Shown here piece after piece: positions 37,322-45,289 of a stretch of DNA of 64,000 bases. Every line of letters starts with the position of its first letter. Position 1 is the stretch's first letter. This stretch comes from Caulobacterales bacterium (GTDB lineage: Bacteria > Pseudomonadota > Alphaproteobacteria > Caulobacterales > Caulobacteraceae): NCBI GenBank assembly GCA_017302105.1, contig JAFLCS010000001.1, positions 496,001 through 560,000 on the forward strand, written 5' to 3'. The notes under the pieces are model-generated. The model did no database searches. It had not been told where the DNA came from and saw only the letters and a program-made list of their open reading frames with translations. Made by a program: the position numbers and the translations under genes.

Positions 37322-38002
37322 TCAGAGTTCGATCGGCCCGGTGCGCTGGGCACGGGCCTTGAGCGCGCCGCGCGCGATCAGGAACAGAACGATCAAAACT
37401 GCCAGGGCCGCCATGCCATATTCCAGGCCATGTTCATACTGGTCCAGCCAGCGCAGTCCCAGGCCGCCGAGGTAGCCGGGAGCCAGCATGATCGGCACCC
37501 ACACCACCGCCGATCCGAAATTGGCCAGCTGGAATCTCAGATGCGGCATTCCGGTGATGCCGGCGATCAGCGGCACAAAGGCGCGCACCGGCCCCATGAA
37601 CCGGCACAGATAGATCGACAGCACGCCCCAGCGCCGGAAGAACAGGCGTGAACGTGCCGCCAGCCGGCGCTGGTTTTGCAGCAGCCGGCTGCGCCAGGCG
37701 GCTGGGCCCAGCTTGCGACCCAGCCAGTAGGAGACAGCGTCGCCGAGAAATGCTCCGGCGATACACCAGAGCAGGACCTCGACAATGCTGACCGAACCTT
37801 CCGCTGCCAGGCCCCCAGCGACCAGCATCAAGGCTGTTGCCGGGAAGAAGGCCCCGATCACGACCATCGATTCCCCGAAGGTAATCAGGCCCAGAACCGG
37901 CCCGGCCCAGGCGGCGTTCTGGCGGATGAAATCACCCAGGCCATTGAAGAAGCCGGCGACTGGGGCCCACAATTCGGCCAGCAACGACAGGTGTGAGGTC
38001 AT
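37322..38002 (-). CDS. DedA-family membrane protein
   Basis: 226 residues. The DedA/SNARE-associated motifs are seen: FGESMVVIGAFFPATALMLVAG, then LGDAVSYWLGRKLGP, and RFMGPVRAFVPLIAGITGM. About five membrane helices. DedA proteins move undecaprenyl phosphate or phospholipids between leaflets. It begins 9 bases downstream of the PBP1A gene on the same strand, which suits a role in recycling the lipid carrier used by PBP1A. Confidence 0.92.
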   Translation of the reverse strand: MTSHLSLLAELWAPVAGFFNGLGDFIRQNAAWAGPVLGLITFGESMVVIGAFFPATALMLVAGGLAAEGSVSIVEVLLWCIAGAFLGDAVSYWLGRKLGPAAWRSRLLQNQRRLAARSRLFFRRWGVLSIYLCRFMGPVRAFVPLIAGITGMPHLRFQLANFGSAVVWVPIMLAPGYLGGLGLRWLDQYEHGLEYGMAALAVLIVLFLIARGALKARAQRTGPIEL

Positions 38003-38011
38003 GCCCGCGCG

Positions 38012-40129
38012 TCAGAAGAAGATGGGCTCGCGGCCATCGCTGCGCGGCTCGTTGGTCTGAGGCGGCGTCGTGGCGGGCGAGGGCGTGGACGGCGGCTGGC
38101 GCGGGGGCTGCTGCGGTGCCGGCGGTTGCTGCGGTTGCGGCTGCGTCGGGCGTGCCGGCTCAGGCGTCGGAACGGGCTCAGGATCGACCGGGGGCTGGCC
38201 TTCCCCGTTGCCGAACAGACCACCGATGCCGTCCAGGATGTCCCCGATCGGGTCCTCGCCAGCGGCCTGCAGACCATCCTGCCAGCCCTCGGGCATGGCG
38301 GGGCCGTCGGGGATGCGCTGGACATTCAGTCGGGGCAGGGCCGAGGCCATGAACTGACGCCAGATGGCCGCCGGTGCACCGCCGCCGGTCACGCGCCGCA
38401 TCGGCGTGTTGTCGTCACGCCCGACCCAGACGGCGGTGACGAAGCCGCCGGTGTAGCCGACGAACCAGGCGTCCTTGTAGTCCGAGGTCGTGCCGGTCTT
38501 GCCGGCGAGGTCATAGCCCTCGATGGCGGCGGCGCGCGCCGTGCCGGAGGTCAGGACGCCGCGCAGCATCTGGTTCATGTAGTAGAGGGGCGGGTTGTTG
38601 ATGACCTGCTGCTGGGCCCCGGCCTCGCCTTCGCGGCGTTCGTACAGGGTTTGACCGTCGCGGGTGCGGATGCGGGTGATGCCGTGGGCGCGGGCGCGCC
38701 GACCGCCGTTTGAGAAGGCGGCGTAGGCCTGGGCCATCTCCAGCGGGCTGACCTCGACGGCCCCTAGGGCCATGGCCGGCTGGACGTTGATCGGCGAGGT
38801 GATGCCGAGCCGCCGCGCCGCCGAGGCGACCCGATCGCGCCCGACCCGATCCGCGACGTATGCCGCCACCGTATTGGTCGACTGGGCGACGGCCTGGGCC
38901 ATGGTCATCCGGCCGCGGAAGGTGCCGTCGTAGTTGCGCGGCGACCAGTTGCCGATGGTGACCGGCTGGTCTTCCACTGGCGTGTCGGGCGTATAGCCGG
39001 CTTCCATGGCTGCCAGATAGACGAACGGCTTGAAGGCCGAACCGGCCTGGCGCCGCGCATCGACGGCGCGGTTGAACTGGCTGTCGGCATAGGAGGCCCC
39101 GCCGATCATGGCGCGGACCCGACCCTCTCCGTCCACGGCCACCAGGGCTGCCTGTTCGACGCCGCGTTCACCGTCGCGGGCGATGATGGCGCGGACGGCC
39201 CGCTCGGCCTGAGCCTGAAGCGTCAGATCCAGGGTCGTCTCGACCACCAGATCGGCATGGCCGTCGCCGATCAGGGCCTGAACCTCCTGGTCCAGCCAGT
39301 CCACGAAATACTGGGCGTGCTGGGTTGCCAGGGTGCGCGACACCCGTACCGGCTCGAGCACGGCGGCCTCGCGCTGGGCCGTGGTGATGACGCCGGCCTC
39401 TTCCATTTCGTTGAGCACAACGGTGGCCCGGCCGGCCGCCCGTTCGGTTTCCGACAGCGGCGAATAGCGCGATGGTGCCTTGAGCAGGCCGGCCAGCAGG
39501 GCGGCCTCGCCGATGGTCAGCTCATTGGCCGATTTGTCGAAATAGCGTTGGGCGGCGGCTTCAATGCCATAGGCACCCGCGCCGAAATAGACCCGGTTCA
39601 GGTACAGCTCGAGAATCTCGTCCTTGGAGAACCGAAGCTCCAGCCAGACCGCCAGCATGATTTCCTGAACCTTGCGGCGCAGGGTCTGGTCGGGCGTCAG
39701 AAACAGGTTCTTGACCAGCTGCTGGGTCAGGGTCGAGCCGCCCTGCACGACCCGGCCGGCCCGCATATTGGCGACCATGGCCCGCACCATGCCGATCGGA
39801 TCAAAGCCGGGGTGATGATAGAAGCGGCGGTCCTCCACGGCGATGAAGGCTGCCGGGACATAGTCCGGCAGGGTTTCCAGCTCGATCGGCGGCGATTGTT
39901 CCGAACCGCGCGCGGCGATGAGCACGCCGTTGCGGTCCAGATAGGTGACGCCGGGAACCCGTTCGATGGCGTCCAGAGATGAGGTGTCGGGCAGGCCGCG
40001 CGCAAATACGGCGAAGAAGACCACCGCGAAGATCAGGCCCCAGACGGCCAGCACTCCACCCCAGTAAACCAGTCTGCCCATGGCGGAACGCCTGGGGGGG
40101 CTGCCGCCTGACTGATGGCCGTGGCTCAT
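38012..40129 (-). CDS. Penicillin-binding protein 1A (bifunctional transglycosylase/transpeptidase)
   Basis: 705 residues. A short cytoplasmic tail and a membrane helix (about 19-45) precede the GT51 glycosyltransferase (catalytic Glu in AVEDRRFYHHPGFD, then GGSTLTQQLVKN, ELYLNRVYFG). The transpeptidase has SAFK (SxxK), STN (SxN) and KTGTTSD (KTG). A Pro/Gln-rich C-terminal tail of about 80 residues, ending REPIFF, is probably disordered. It polymerises and crosslinks peptidoglycan. mrcA/pbpC naming is not certain. Confidence 0.96.
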   Translation of the reverse strand: MSHGHQSGGSPPRRSAMGRLVYWGGVLAVWGLIFAVVFFAVFARGLPDTSSLDAIERVPGVTYLDRNGVLIAARGSEQSPPIELETLPDYVPAAFIAVEDRRFYHHPGFDPIGMVRAMVANMRAGRVVQGGSTLTQQLVKNLFLTPDQTLRRKVQEIMLAVWLELRFSKDEILELYLNRVYFGAGAYGIEAAAQRYFDKSANELTIGEAALLAGLLKAPSRYSPLSETERAAGRATVVLNEMEEAGVITTAQREAAVLEPVRVSRTLATQHAQYFVDWLDQEVQALIGDGHADLVVETTLDLTLQAQAERAVRAIIARDGERGVEQAALVAVDGEGRVRAMIGGASYADSQFNRAVDARRQAGSAFKPFVYLAAMEAGYTPDTPVEDQPVTIGNWSPRNYDGTFRGRMTMAQAVAQSTNTVAAYVADRVGRDRVASAARRLGITSPINVQPAMALGAVEVSPLEMAQAYAAFSNGGRRARAHGITRIRTRDGQTLYERREGEAGAQQQVINNPPLYYMNQMLRGVLTSGTARAAAIEGYDLAGKTGTTSDYKDAWFVGYTGGFVTAVWVGRDDNTPMRRVTGGGAPAAIWRQFMASALPRLNVQRIPDGPAMPEGWQDGLQAAGEDPIGDILDGIGGLFGNGEGQPPVDPEPVPTPEPARPTQPQPQQPPAPQQPPRQPPSTPSPATTPPQTNEPRSDGREPIFF

Positions 40130-40237
40130 CGACGTTTCCGTTTCCTGCTGGACTAACCTAGCGAACTGGTCCCGAGGGGCTTGCCAGACGGTTTCTGACG
40201 CGGCAAGCCGGTTCGCCCCTCACGGAAACGTGAAGTC

Positions 40238-41155
40238 CTATTCGGTCGAAAGAAAGGCGTCCACCTCGGTGAAGAAACGCGTCGGGTTGTCGAACATGAT
40301 GAAGTGGGCCGCATCGGGGATGCGGACCAGGCGGTGGTTCGGCAAGGTCTCGTAGGAAAGCTGGTAGAAGACGTCGAGCTGCTGATCCGTCAGGGGCGCG
40401 CCGGTTGGGGTGACATAGAGCACGGTCGTCGGGGCGGTGATGTTCGCCAGCTCCGGCCTCAGGTCGGTGACGATCAGCTCATGAAATGACCGGGCCACCA
40501 CGTCATAGTCACTGTCCAGCGTGTTCTGGATCGGGCCTTCACGCAGGGACTCGGTCCGGATCATCCCGGCGATGGTCTGTTCGGCGCGCAGACGGCGCTG
40601 GTCGAGCGGGACGGAGCGGATGCTCTCGCGGATCTGTTCGGCGACCGGGCGGACCTGATCGGGCGTGGCACCGGGTGGGCCGAACATGGCCCCCATGAAG
40701 GGCATCATGTCCACCACCATCAGCCGCCCGACCAGCTCCGGATGGCGCGCGGCCAGGACCAGACCCATCCAGCCGCCCATCGAATGCCCGATGACGGCGG
40801 GGTGATCCAGGTTCTGTTCGCGGATGTAGCGGGCGATCTCGTCGGCCACGGGTTGGCCGACCTGATCGCCGGCGGCGTTGGTACCAGCCGGGCGACCGGC
40901 AAATCCCGAGACCCAGACGCGGTGAACCCGATGACCCGTCGCGATCAGATGGGCCGCCGTGGTGTCCCAGATGACAGGGTGCGAACTCAGGCCGGGGATG
41001 AGGATGACGTCCGGCCCGGCTCCCTCGACGCTGACGCCGATCCGGTCCGAAGCGAAGGCGGGCGTGACGACGGCAGCAGGAACGGAGGCGCAGGCCGTCA
41101 GGGTCAGCCCACCGGTCAAGGCCAGCGATGACAGCAGAAGATGACGACGGTTCAT
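40238..41155 (-). CDS. Lipoprotein-like alpha/beta hydrolase
   Basis: 305 residues from ATG 41155. The N-terminus NRRHLLLSSLALTGGLTLTACAS has a twin-Arg-like opening and the lipobox LTAC. Hydrolase motifs: VILIPGLSSHPVIW, GHSMGGWMGL (nucleophile Ser), and a catalytic His in PDAAHFIMFDNPTRF. It aligns closely with the exported hydrolase at 25125-26072, but with a lipid anchor instead of a cleavable signal. Substrate unknown. Confidence 0.87.
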   Translation of the reverse strand: MNRRHLLLSSLALTGGLTLTACASVPAAVVTPAFASDRIGVSVEGAGPDVILIPGLSSHPVIWDTTAAHLIATGHRVHRVWVSGFAGRPAGTNAAGDQVGQPVADEIARYIREQNLDHPAVIGHSMGGWMGLVLAARHPELVGRLMVVDMMPFMGAMFGPPGATPDQVRPVAEQIRESIRSVPLDQRRLRAEQTIAGMIRTESLREGPIQNTLDSDYDVVARSFHELIVTDLRPELANITAPTTVLYVTPTGAPLTDQQLDVFYQLSYETLPNHRLVRIPDAAHFIMFDNPTRFFTEVDAFLSTE

Positions 41156-41226
41156 GGGTTTCGGACTCCAGCTCTGATCATTGATCACCTGTATCGCCGC
41201 CGAAGGCCAGCCTGGCGGCAAAGAAA

Positions 41227-41254
41227 AGGGGCGGCGGATAAATCCGCCGCCCCT
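41227..41254 (-). terminator. Strong terminator after the POT transporter gene
   Basis: A perfect 12-bp stem AGGGGCGGCGGA/TCCGCCGCCCCT with a 4-base loop, followed on the minus strand by TTTTCTTT. It lies 22 bases beyond the transporter stop. Confidence 0.8.
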
Positions 41255-41276
41255 GTTCGTGTCGATCGAGAACCGA

Positions 41277-43211
41277 TCAGGCGGTGCGCTCGCCCGTCGC
41301 TTCGTCGATGTCGGCGGCGCTGTCCTCGATCCGGGGATCGGGGGCCGGCGTGCCGGCGTCGTCAGAGCCCTCTCCCCAGCGACCCATGATGAAGCTGAGA
41401 ACCAGGAAGACGGCACCGCAGATCAGGCCGGCGTAGCCCATCTGTTCAAAGCCCGCCAAGGAGGTCTGCAGGGCACCCGACGGGTCGAGCACCTGACCCC
41501 CGACCGTCTCGGTGCCGAGGGCCGCAGCGATCTTGCCGCCGACGAACTGGGCGATGGACGAGGCCAGGAACCAGACCGCCATCATGAAGCTGACGACCGA
41601 TGGCAGGCTGAGCTTGGTGATCTGCGATAGACCCACCGGCGACAGGCAGAGTTCGCCGGTCGTGTGCAGCAGGTAGAGCGCCGCCAGGAGGAACAACGGG
41701 GCGCGGAACGCCTCATTGACCAGGCCGGCGTTGACGCCCCAGACCACCACCAGGAAGCCCAGACCCGCCTGAAGCAGACCCAGCGCAAACTTCAAGAGCG
41801 GATTGGGGTCCGCGTTCCTGCGACCCAGATTGGCCCACAGGGCCGCAAAGATCGGAGCGAAGATCAGGATGTAGCCTGCGTTGAACGACTGGGTCTGCGC
41901 CGCCGTCAGGGTGGTGTCGATCCACAGACCCGACGGGGTGACGCCGGCCTCGGCCAGCTGGGCCGGGGTGCCCCACCACATCCCCATGAATTGGGTGGCG
42001 GCAGCCGTCAGGTTTAGATCGACGTTCCGGTCGGTGAACAGGTTCAGCGAGGTGCCGGCCTGTTCGAACAGGGTCCAGAAGACCACCGCGCCACCGATCA
42101 GGACCGTGGCCAGGATCATGTGCTTGCGCTGCATCCAGCTCTTGGCACCCACAAGGATGATCAGGACGATGGCGATCAGCGAGGCGACCGTGGCGAAGCC
42201 GAGCACGGTTCCGACCAGGGCGTTACGCTGGACCATGACCCAGACGATCGGCACCGCCAGGATGCCCAGGCCATAGATCAGCCATTCGCGGTTGATTGGT
42301 CCGACGAAAGGCTCGGCCAGGCGCTGCGGGTTTGGCGGCTCACCATTGCCTTGCAGCAAGGGCTTCCCGAGCACGAAGACGATCCAGCCCAGCGCCATAC
42401 CGATGCCGGCCAGGCCGAAGCCGGCCCACCAGCCGACCGTCTGTCCCAGATAGCCACAGAGGACGGCCGCCCAGAAGGCTCCCAGGTTGATGCCGTAATA
42501 ATAGAGGGTGAAGCCCGAATCCCGGCGCGGATCGCCCTGCGGATAAAGCTGGCCGACGATCGAGGAGATGTTGGGCTTCAGGAAGGCCACGCCCATGATG
42601 ATCAGCGACACGGCCAGGTAGAAGGCGTTCAGGCCGTTCTGGTCCTGGTCCTGCTGCATGACGTAGCTGTCTTCCGCCAGGACGGACGGCAGGGGCGAGC
42701 CGTCAGGCAGGCCCGCGATGGCAATACCGCCACCCTCGGCCGGGCCGAAGGCATAGTTCTGGCCATTCACCACGATGGATACTTCGCGAAGATCCGCGCG
42801 ACCCTCGGCGGCGATTTCAAAGGTCTGGCCCTGATAGGTCAGGGTCTCGGTCGCCGGGCGGCCTTCATAGGCCATCAGGCTGTGGCCCGCGACCAGCAGC
42901 AGAGCGCCGAAGGCAATGGCCTTGCGCGTGCCTAGCCAGCGGTCGGCGATGATGCCGCCGAGCAGCGGCAGGAGATACACCAGCGAGGTGTAGGAGCCGT
43001 AGGTTTCGGACGCCAGGGCGTCGTCGAACAGGAAGTGCTGGGTCAGATAGAAGATCAGCAGGCCCCGCATTCCGTAGTAGGAGAACCGCTCCCACATCTC
43101 GGCGAAGAACAGGATGATCAGGCCCTTCGGATGGTTCCGAAGCATCTGCATGAGAACGGGCAGGCCGGTCACGAGCGTGACCAGCACACCTAGTAAAATA
43201 ACGATATTCAT
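41277..43211 (-). CDS. POT/PTR2-family proton-dependent oligopeptide transporter
   Basis: 644 residues. The POT motif FFAEMWERFSYYGMR (ExxER) follows an extra N-terminal helix, and the PTR2 signature appears as YYYGINLGAFWAAVLCGYLG. About 13-14 membrane helices. A hydrophilic insert of roughly 75 residues (about 120-195, strand-rich: GQTFEIAAEG, REVSIVVNGQNYAFG) lies between helices 3 and 4, in the periplasmic loop, which is longer than in Escherichia coli POTs. It takes up di- and tripeptides, matching the S9 peptidase encoded nearby. Confidence 0.93.
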   Translation of the reverse strand: MNIVILLGVLVTLVTGLPVLMQMLRNHPKGLIILFFAEMWERFSYYGMRGLLIFYLTQHFLFDDALASETYGSYTSLVYLLPLLGGIIADRWLGTRKAIAFGALLLVAGHSLMAYEGRPATETLTYQGQTFEIAAEGRADLREVSIVVNGQNYAFGPAEGGGIAIAGLPDGSPLPSVLAEDSYVMQQDQDQNGLNAFYLAVSLIIMGVAFLKPNISSIVGQLYPQGDPRRDSGFTLYYYGINLGAFWAAVLCGYLGQTVGWWAGFGLAGIGMALGWIVFVLGKPLLQGNGEPPNPQRLAEPFVGPINREWLIYGLGILAVPIVWVMVQRNALVGTVLGFATVASLIAIVLIILVGAKSWMQRKHMILATVLIGGAVVFWTLFEQAGTSLNLFTDRNVDLNLTAAATQFMGMWWGTPAQLAEAGVTPSGLWIDTTLTAAQTQSFNAGYILIFAPIFAALWANLGRRNADPNPLLKFALGLLQAGLGFLVVVWGVNAGLVNEAFRAPLFLLAALYLLHTTGELCLSPVGLSQITKLSLPSVVSFMMAVWFLASSIAQFVGGKIAAALGTETVGGQVLDPSGALQTSLAGFEQMGYAGLICGAVFLVLSFIMGRWGEGSDDAGTPAPDPRIEDSAADIDEATGERTA

Positions 43212-43313
43212 GGGCGTCCCTACTCCACGGCGGTGCGCGCGACCACGCGCAGATCCCGCCCCCTTGAGGCGGGGATAGGAACACCATGCGTCCGGGTATT
43301 ACAAGCCGTAACC

Positions 43314-43433
43314 TTATGTGCAGAAGGCGATCACGGCATCGAGCCAGACGTCGGCCCCCTGGCGGAACCACAGCCAGCCGCCGACAGCTGTCAGCAGCAC
43401 GAAGACCCCGACCAGGGCGATCCAGCGCCTCAT
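43314..43433 (-). CDS. 39-residue membrane microprotein downstream of the MFS gene
   Basis: A small frame on the minus strand starts in an ATGA overlap with the MFS stop codon and ends at TAA. The product begins MRRWIALVGVFVLLTAVGG and then has WLWFRQGADVWLDAVIAFCT: a basic start, one hydrophobic helix and an amphipathic tail. Coupling to the transporter gene supports translation. It may be a small transporter subunit, but nothing homologous is known to me. Confidence 0.6.
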   Translation of the reverse strand: MRRWIALVGVFVLLTAVGGWLWFRQGADVWLDAVIAFCT

Positions 43434-44659
43434 GCCGAGGCACCGGCGTTGCGCAGGGACACCTCGCGGATAGGGGCATTCGCTACGGCGGCCAGGATCG
43501 CCAGCAGGATCGAAGCGACCCAGATCGCGTCATAGGAGCCAAGAACGGTGAAGGCGACGCCGGCCAGCCAGGCGCCGAGGAAGGCCCCGACCTGATGGCT
43601 GAGAAAGACGATGCCGCCCAGCGCCGACAGGTTGCGCACCCCATAGATCAGGGCGACCAGCCCATTGGTCAGCGGCACGGTGCCCAGCCACAGGAAGCCG
43701 AACGTCGCCGCGAAGATCAGGGCCGAGACCGCCGAGATCGGGACCAGGATGAAGATGATCATCGTCACGCCGCGTAGGACATAGACCGAGACCAGCAGAT
43801 TCTTCTTGGATGTGCGCGAGCCCCAAGCGCCCCACAGCGCCGAGTCCAGAATGTTGAACAGCCCGATCAGGGCCAGGGCCATGGCTCCAACGCCCGGCGA
43901 CAGGCCCTGATCGCGCAGGAAGGCCGGCAGGTGCGTCCCGACGAAGGCGATGTGGAAGCCACAGACGAAAAAGCCCAGGTTCAGCATCCAGAACGAAGGA
44001 TGGGCCGCGGCCTCCTTCAGGGCACCCTTCAGGTCCGGGCCATCGTCTGCGGCGTCGACCGGCGGCTTGCCGGCCAGGCCGAGCGCCAACGGCAGGATCA
44101 TCAGGATCAGACCGCCCAGCACGATCAGGGCACCGCGCCAGTCGAGCCAGTCAATCAGGCCTTGCGCCGCCGGCACGACCAGGAACTGGCCCAGCGAGCC
44201 GCCGGCGGTGACGATGCCGAAGGCCAGGGTGCGCTGGCCCTCGGGAACGGCCTTGCCGACCGCCCCGAGAATGACGGTGAAGGTACAGCCCGCCATGGCC
44301 AGGCCGACCAGGACGCCCAGACCCAGGGTGATCCCCAGCGCGCTGGCGGCCGTCGAAGCCAGCACCAGGCCCGCCAGATAGACCACGGCGCCGACGGCCG
44401 TGACCTTGCCGGCCCCATGCTTGTCAGCCCAGGCACCGACGAAGGGCTGGATCAGGCCGAACAACAGGTTCTGAATGGCGATGGCCAGGCCGAAGGCCTC
44501 GCGGCTGAGGTTCAGCTCCAGGCCCAGCGGCGTCAGGAACAGGCCAAAGGCCTGGCGCACACCCATCGACAGGGTCACGACTACGGCCCCGGCCACAACC
44601 ATGAGCCAGGCGCGATTGGACATTCGCGAGGGGGCAGCGTCAGACACGGGCTTCAACAT
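43430..44659 (-). CDS. Major facilitator superfamily transporter
   Basis: 409 residues from ATG 44659, which overlaps the end of the marR-like gene. Twelve hydrophobic segments; motif A-like sequence GAWADKHGAGKVTAVGA after helix 2, and MSMGVRQAFGLFLTPL-type helix 1 (TLSMGVRQAFGLFLTPLGLE) as in monocarboxylate/oxalate-formate type carriers. Its operon with a MarR repressor suggests export or uptake of a small aromatic or organic acid. Confidence 0.88.
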   Translation of the reverse strand: MLKPVSDAAPSRMSNRAWLMVVAGAVVVTLSMGVRQAFGLFLTPLGLELNLSREAFGLAIAIQNLLFGLIQPFVGAWADKHGAGKVTAVGAVVYLAGLVLASTAASALGITLGLGVLVGLAMAGCTFTVILGAVGKAVPEGQRTLAFGIVTAGGSLGQFLVVPAAQGLIDWLDWRGALIVLGGLILMILPLALGLAGKPPVDAADDGPDLKGALKEAAAHPSFWMLNLGFFVCGFHIAFVGTHLPAFLRDQGLSPGVGAMALALIGLFNILDSALWGAWGSRTSKKNLLVSVYVLRGVTMIIFILVPISAVSALIFAATFGFLWLGTVPLTNGLVALIYGVRNLSALGGIVFLSHQVGAFLGAWLAGVAFTVLGSYDAIWVASILLAILAAVANAPIREVSLRNAGASA

Positions 44660-45047
44660 CACTCAGTAAATCGATCAGGGCACGTCCGCGCGGACCCAGG
44701 ACACGGTCGACGCGGCTTTGCGCCTCTCGCCACATCGGCATGGCGCGCACAAGGGCCATCATTCCCGGATCGGTCAGTTTTACACGCTGCGCGCGGCCGT
44801 CGGCGGACGTCTCGACCAGGCCGTCGCGGATCAGGGGCCGGAGCGTTCGCCACAGTCCCGACTTCTCGTGAGCCGTCTCCTCAGCCAGTTCGCCCAGCGT
44901 CGGGTTGTCCATCCGGTTCAGAGATCGAAGAATGGCGAACTGGGTCACGGTCAGGCCGGCCGGCTCCAGCGCCTGGTCGTACAGACGCGTCAGTGTTCGG
45001 GAGGCGCGTCGCAGGCGTCCGCAGACGCAGGGTTGACCGTGATCCAT
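44640..45047 (-). CDS. MarR-family repressor
   Basis: 135 residues from ATG 45047; the longer frame upstream crosses the operator and is unlikely. MarR domain: LRRASRTLTRLYDQALEPAGLTVTQFAILRSL, TLGELAEETAHEKSGLWRTLRPLIRDGLVE, then RAQRVKLTDPG wing. Two cysteines near the N-terminus (PCVCGR) could sense oxidants. It heads the operon with the MFS gene and probably represses it. Confidence 0.92.
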   Translation of the reverse strand: MDHGQPCVCGRLRRASRTLTRLYDQALEPAGLTVTQFAILRSLNRMDNPTLGELAEETAHEKSGLWRTLRPLIRDGLVETSADGRAQRVKLTDPGMMALVRAMPMWREAQSRVDRVLGPRGRALIDLLSDVEARV

Positions 45048-45065
45048 GGGGCCCCGGGGTTCTCG

Positions 45066-45085
45066 AGTATTGAATATACAATACT
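45066..45085 (-). promoter_or_regulatory. MarR operator over the promoter
   Basis: A perfect 7-base inverted repeat AGTATTG (6-base spacer AATATA) CAATACT, 19 bases upstream of the MarR start codon. The minus-strand centre reads TATATT, which could be the -10 element. The 20-bp size fits a MarR dimer. Confidence 0.75.
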
Positions 45086-45289
45086 GGCTGCCGGACAGGT
45101 TGCAACGCGATAAATGGGGCTCTGGCTTGTCAGATAACCGGGGTCGGATAAGATCGCCGTAGCGTTGCGTCGGGGCGTTAGACATCCCGGGGCGACCGCC
45201 GCCCCGATCCCTATCGGCCATCTTCCGGGGGCCGCGCCGTTCACGGCCGCGCGGCTTGCGGGACTAGCCGGCAACCCTTGGAGATAGAA

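Noticed and set aside
40150-40220. Complementary GAGGGGC/GCCCCTC and TTGCC/GGCAA segments upstream of PBP1A
   Set aside because: Spacing does not give one clean hairpin and no T tract follows; too weak to call a terminator or riboswitch.
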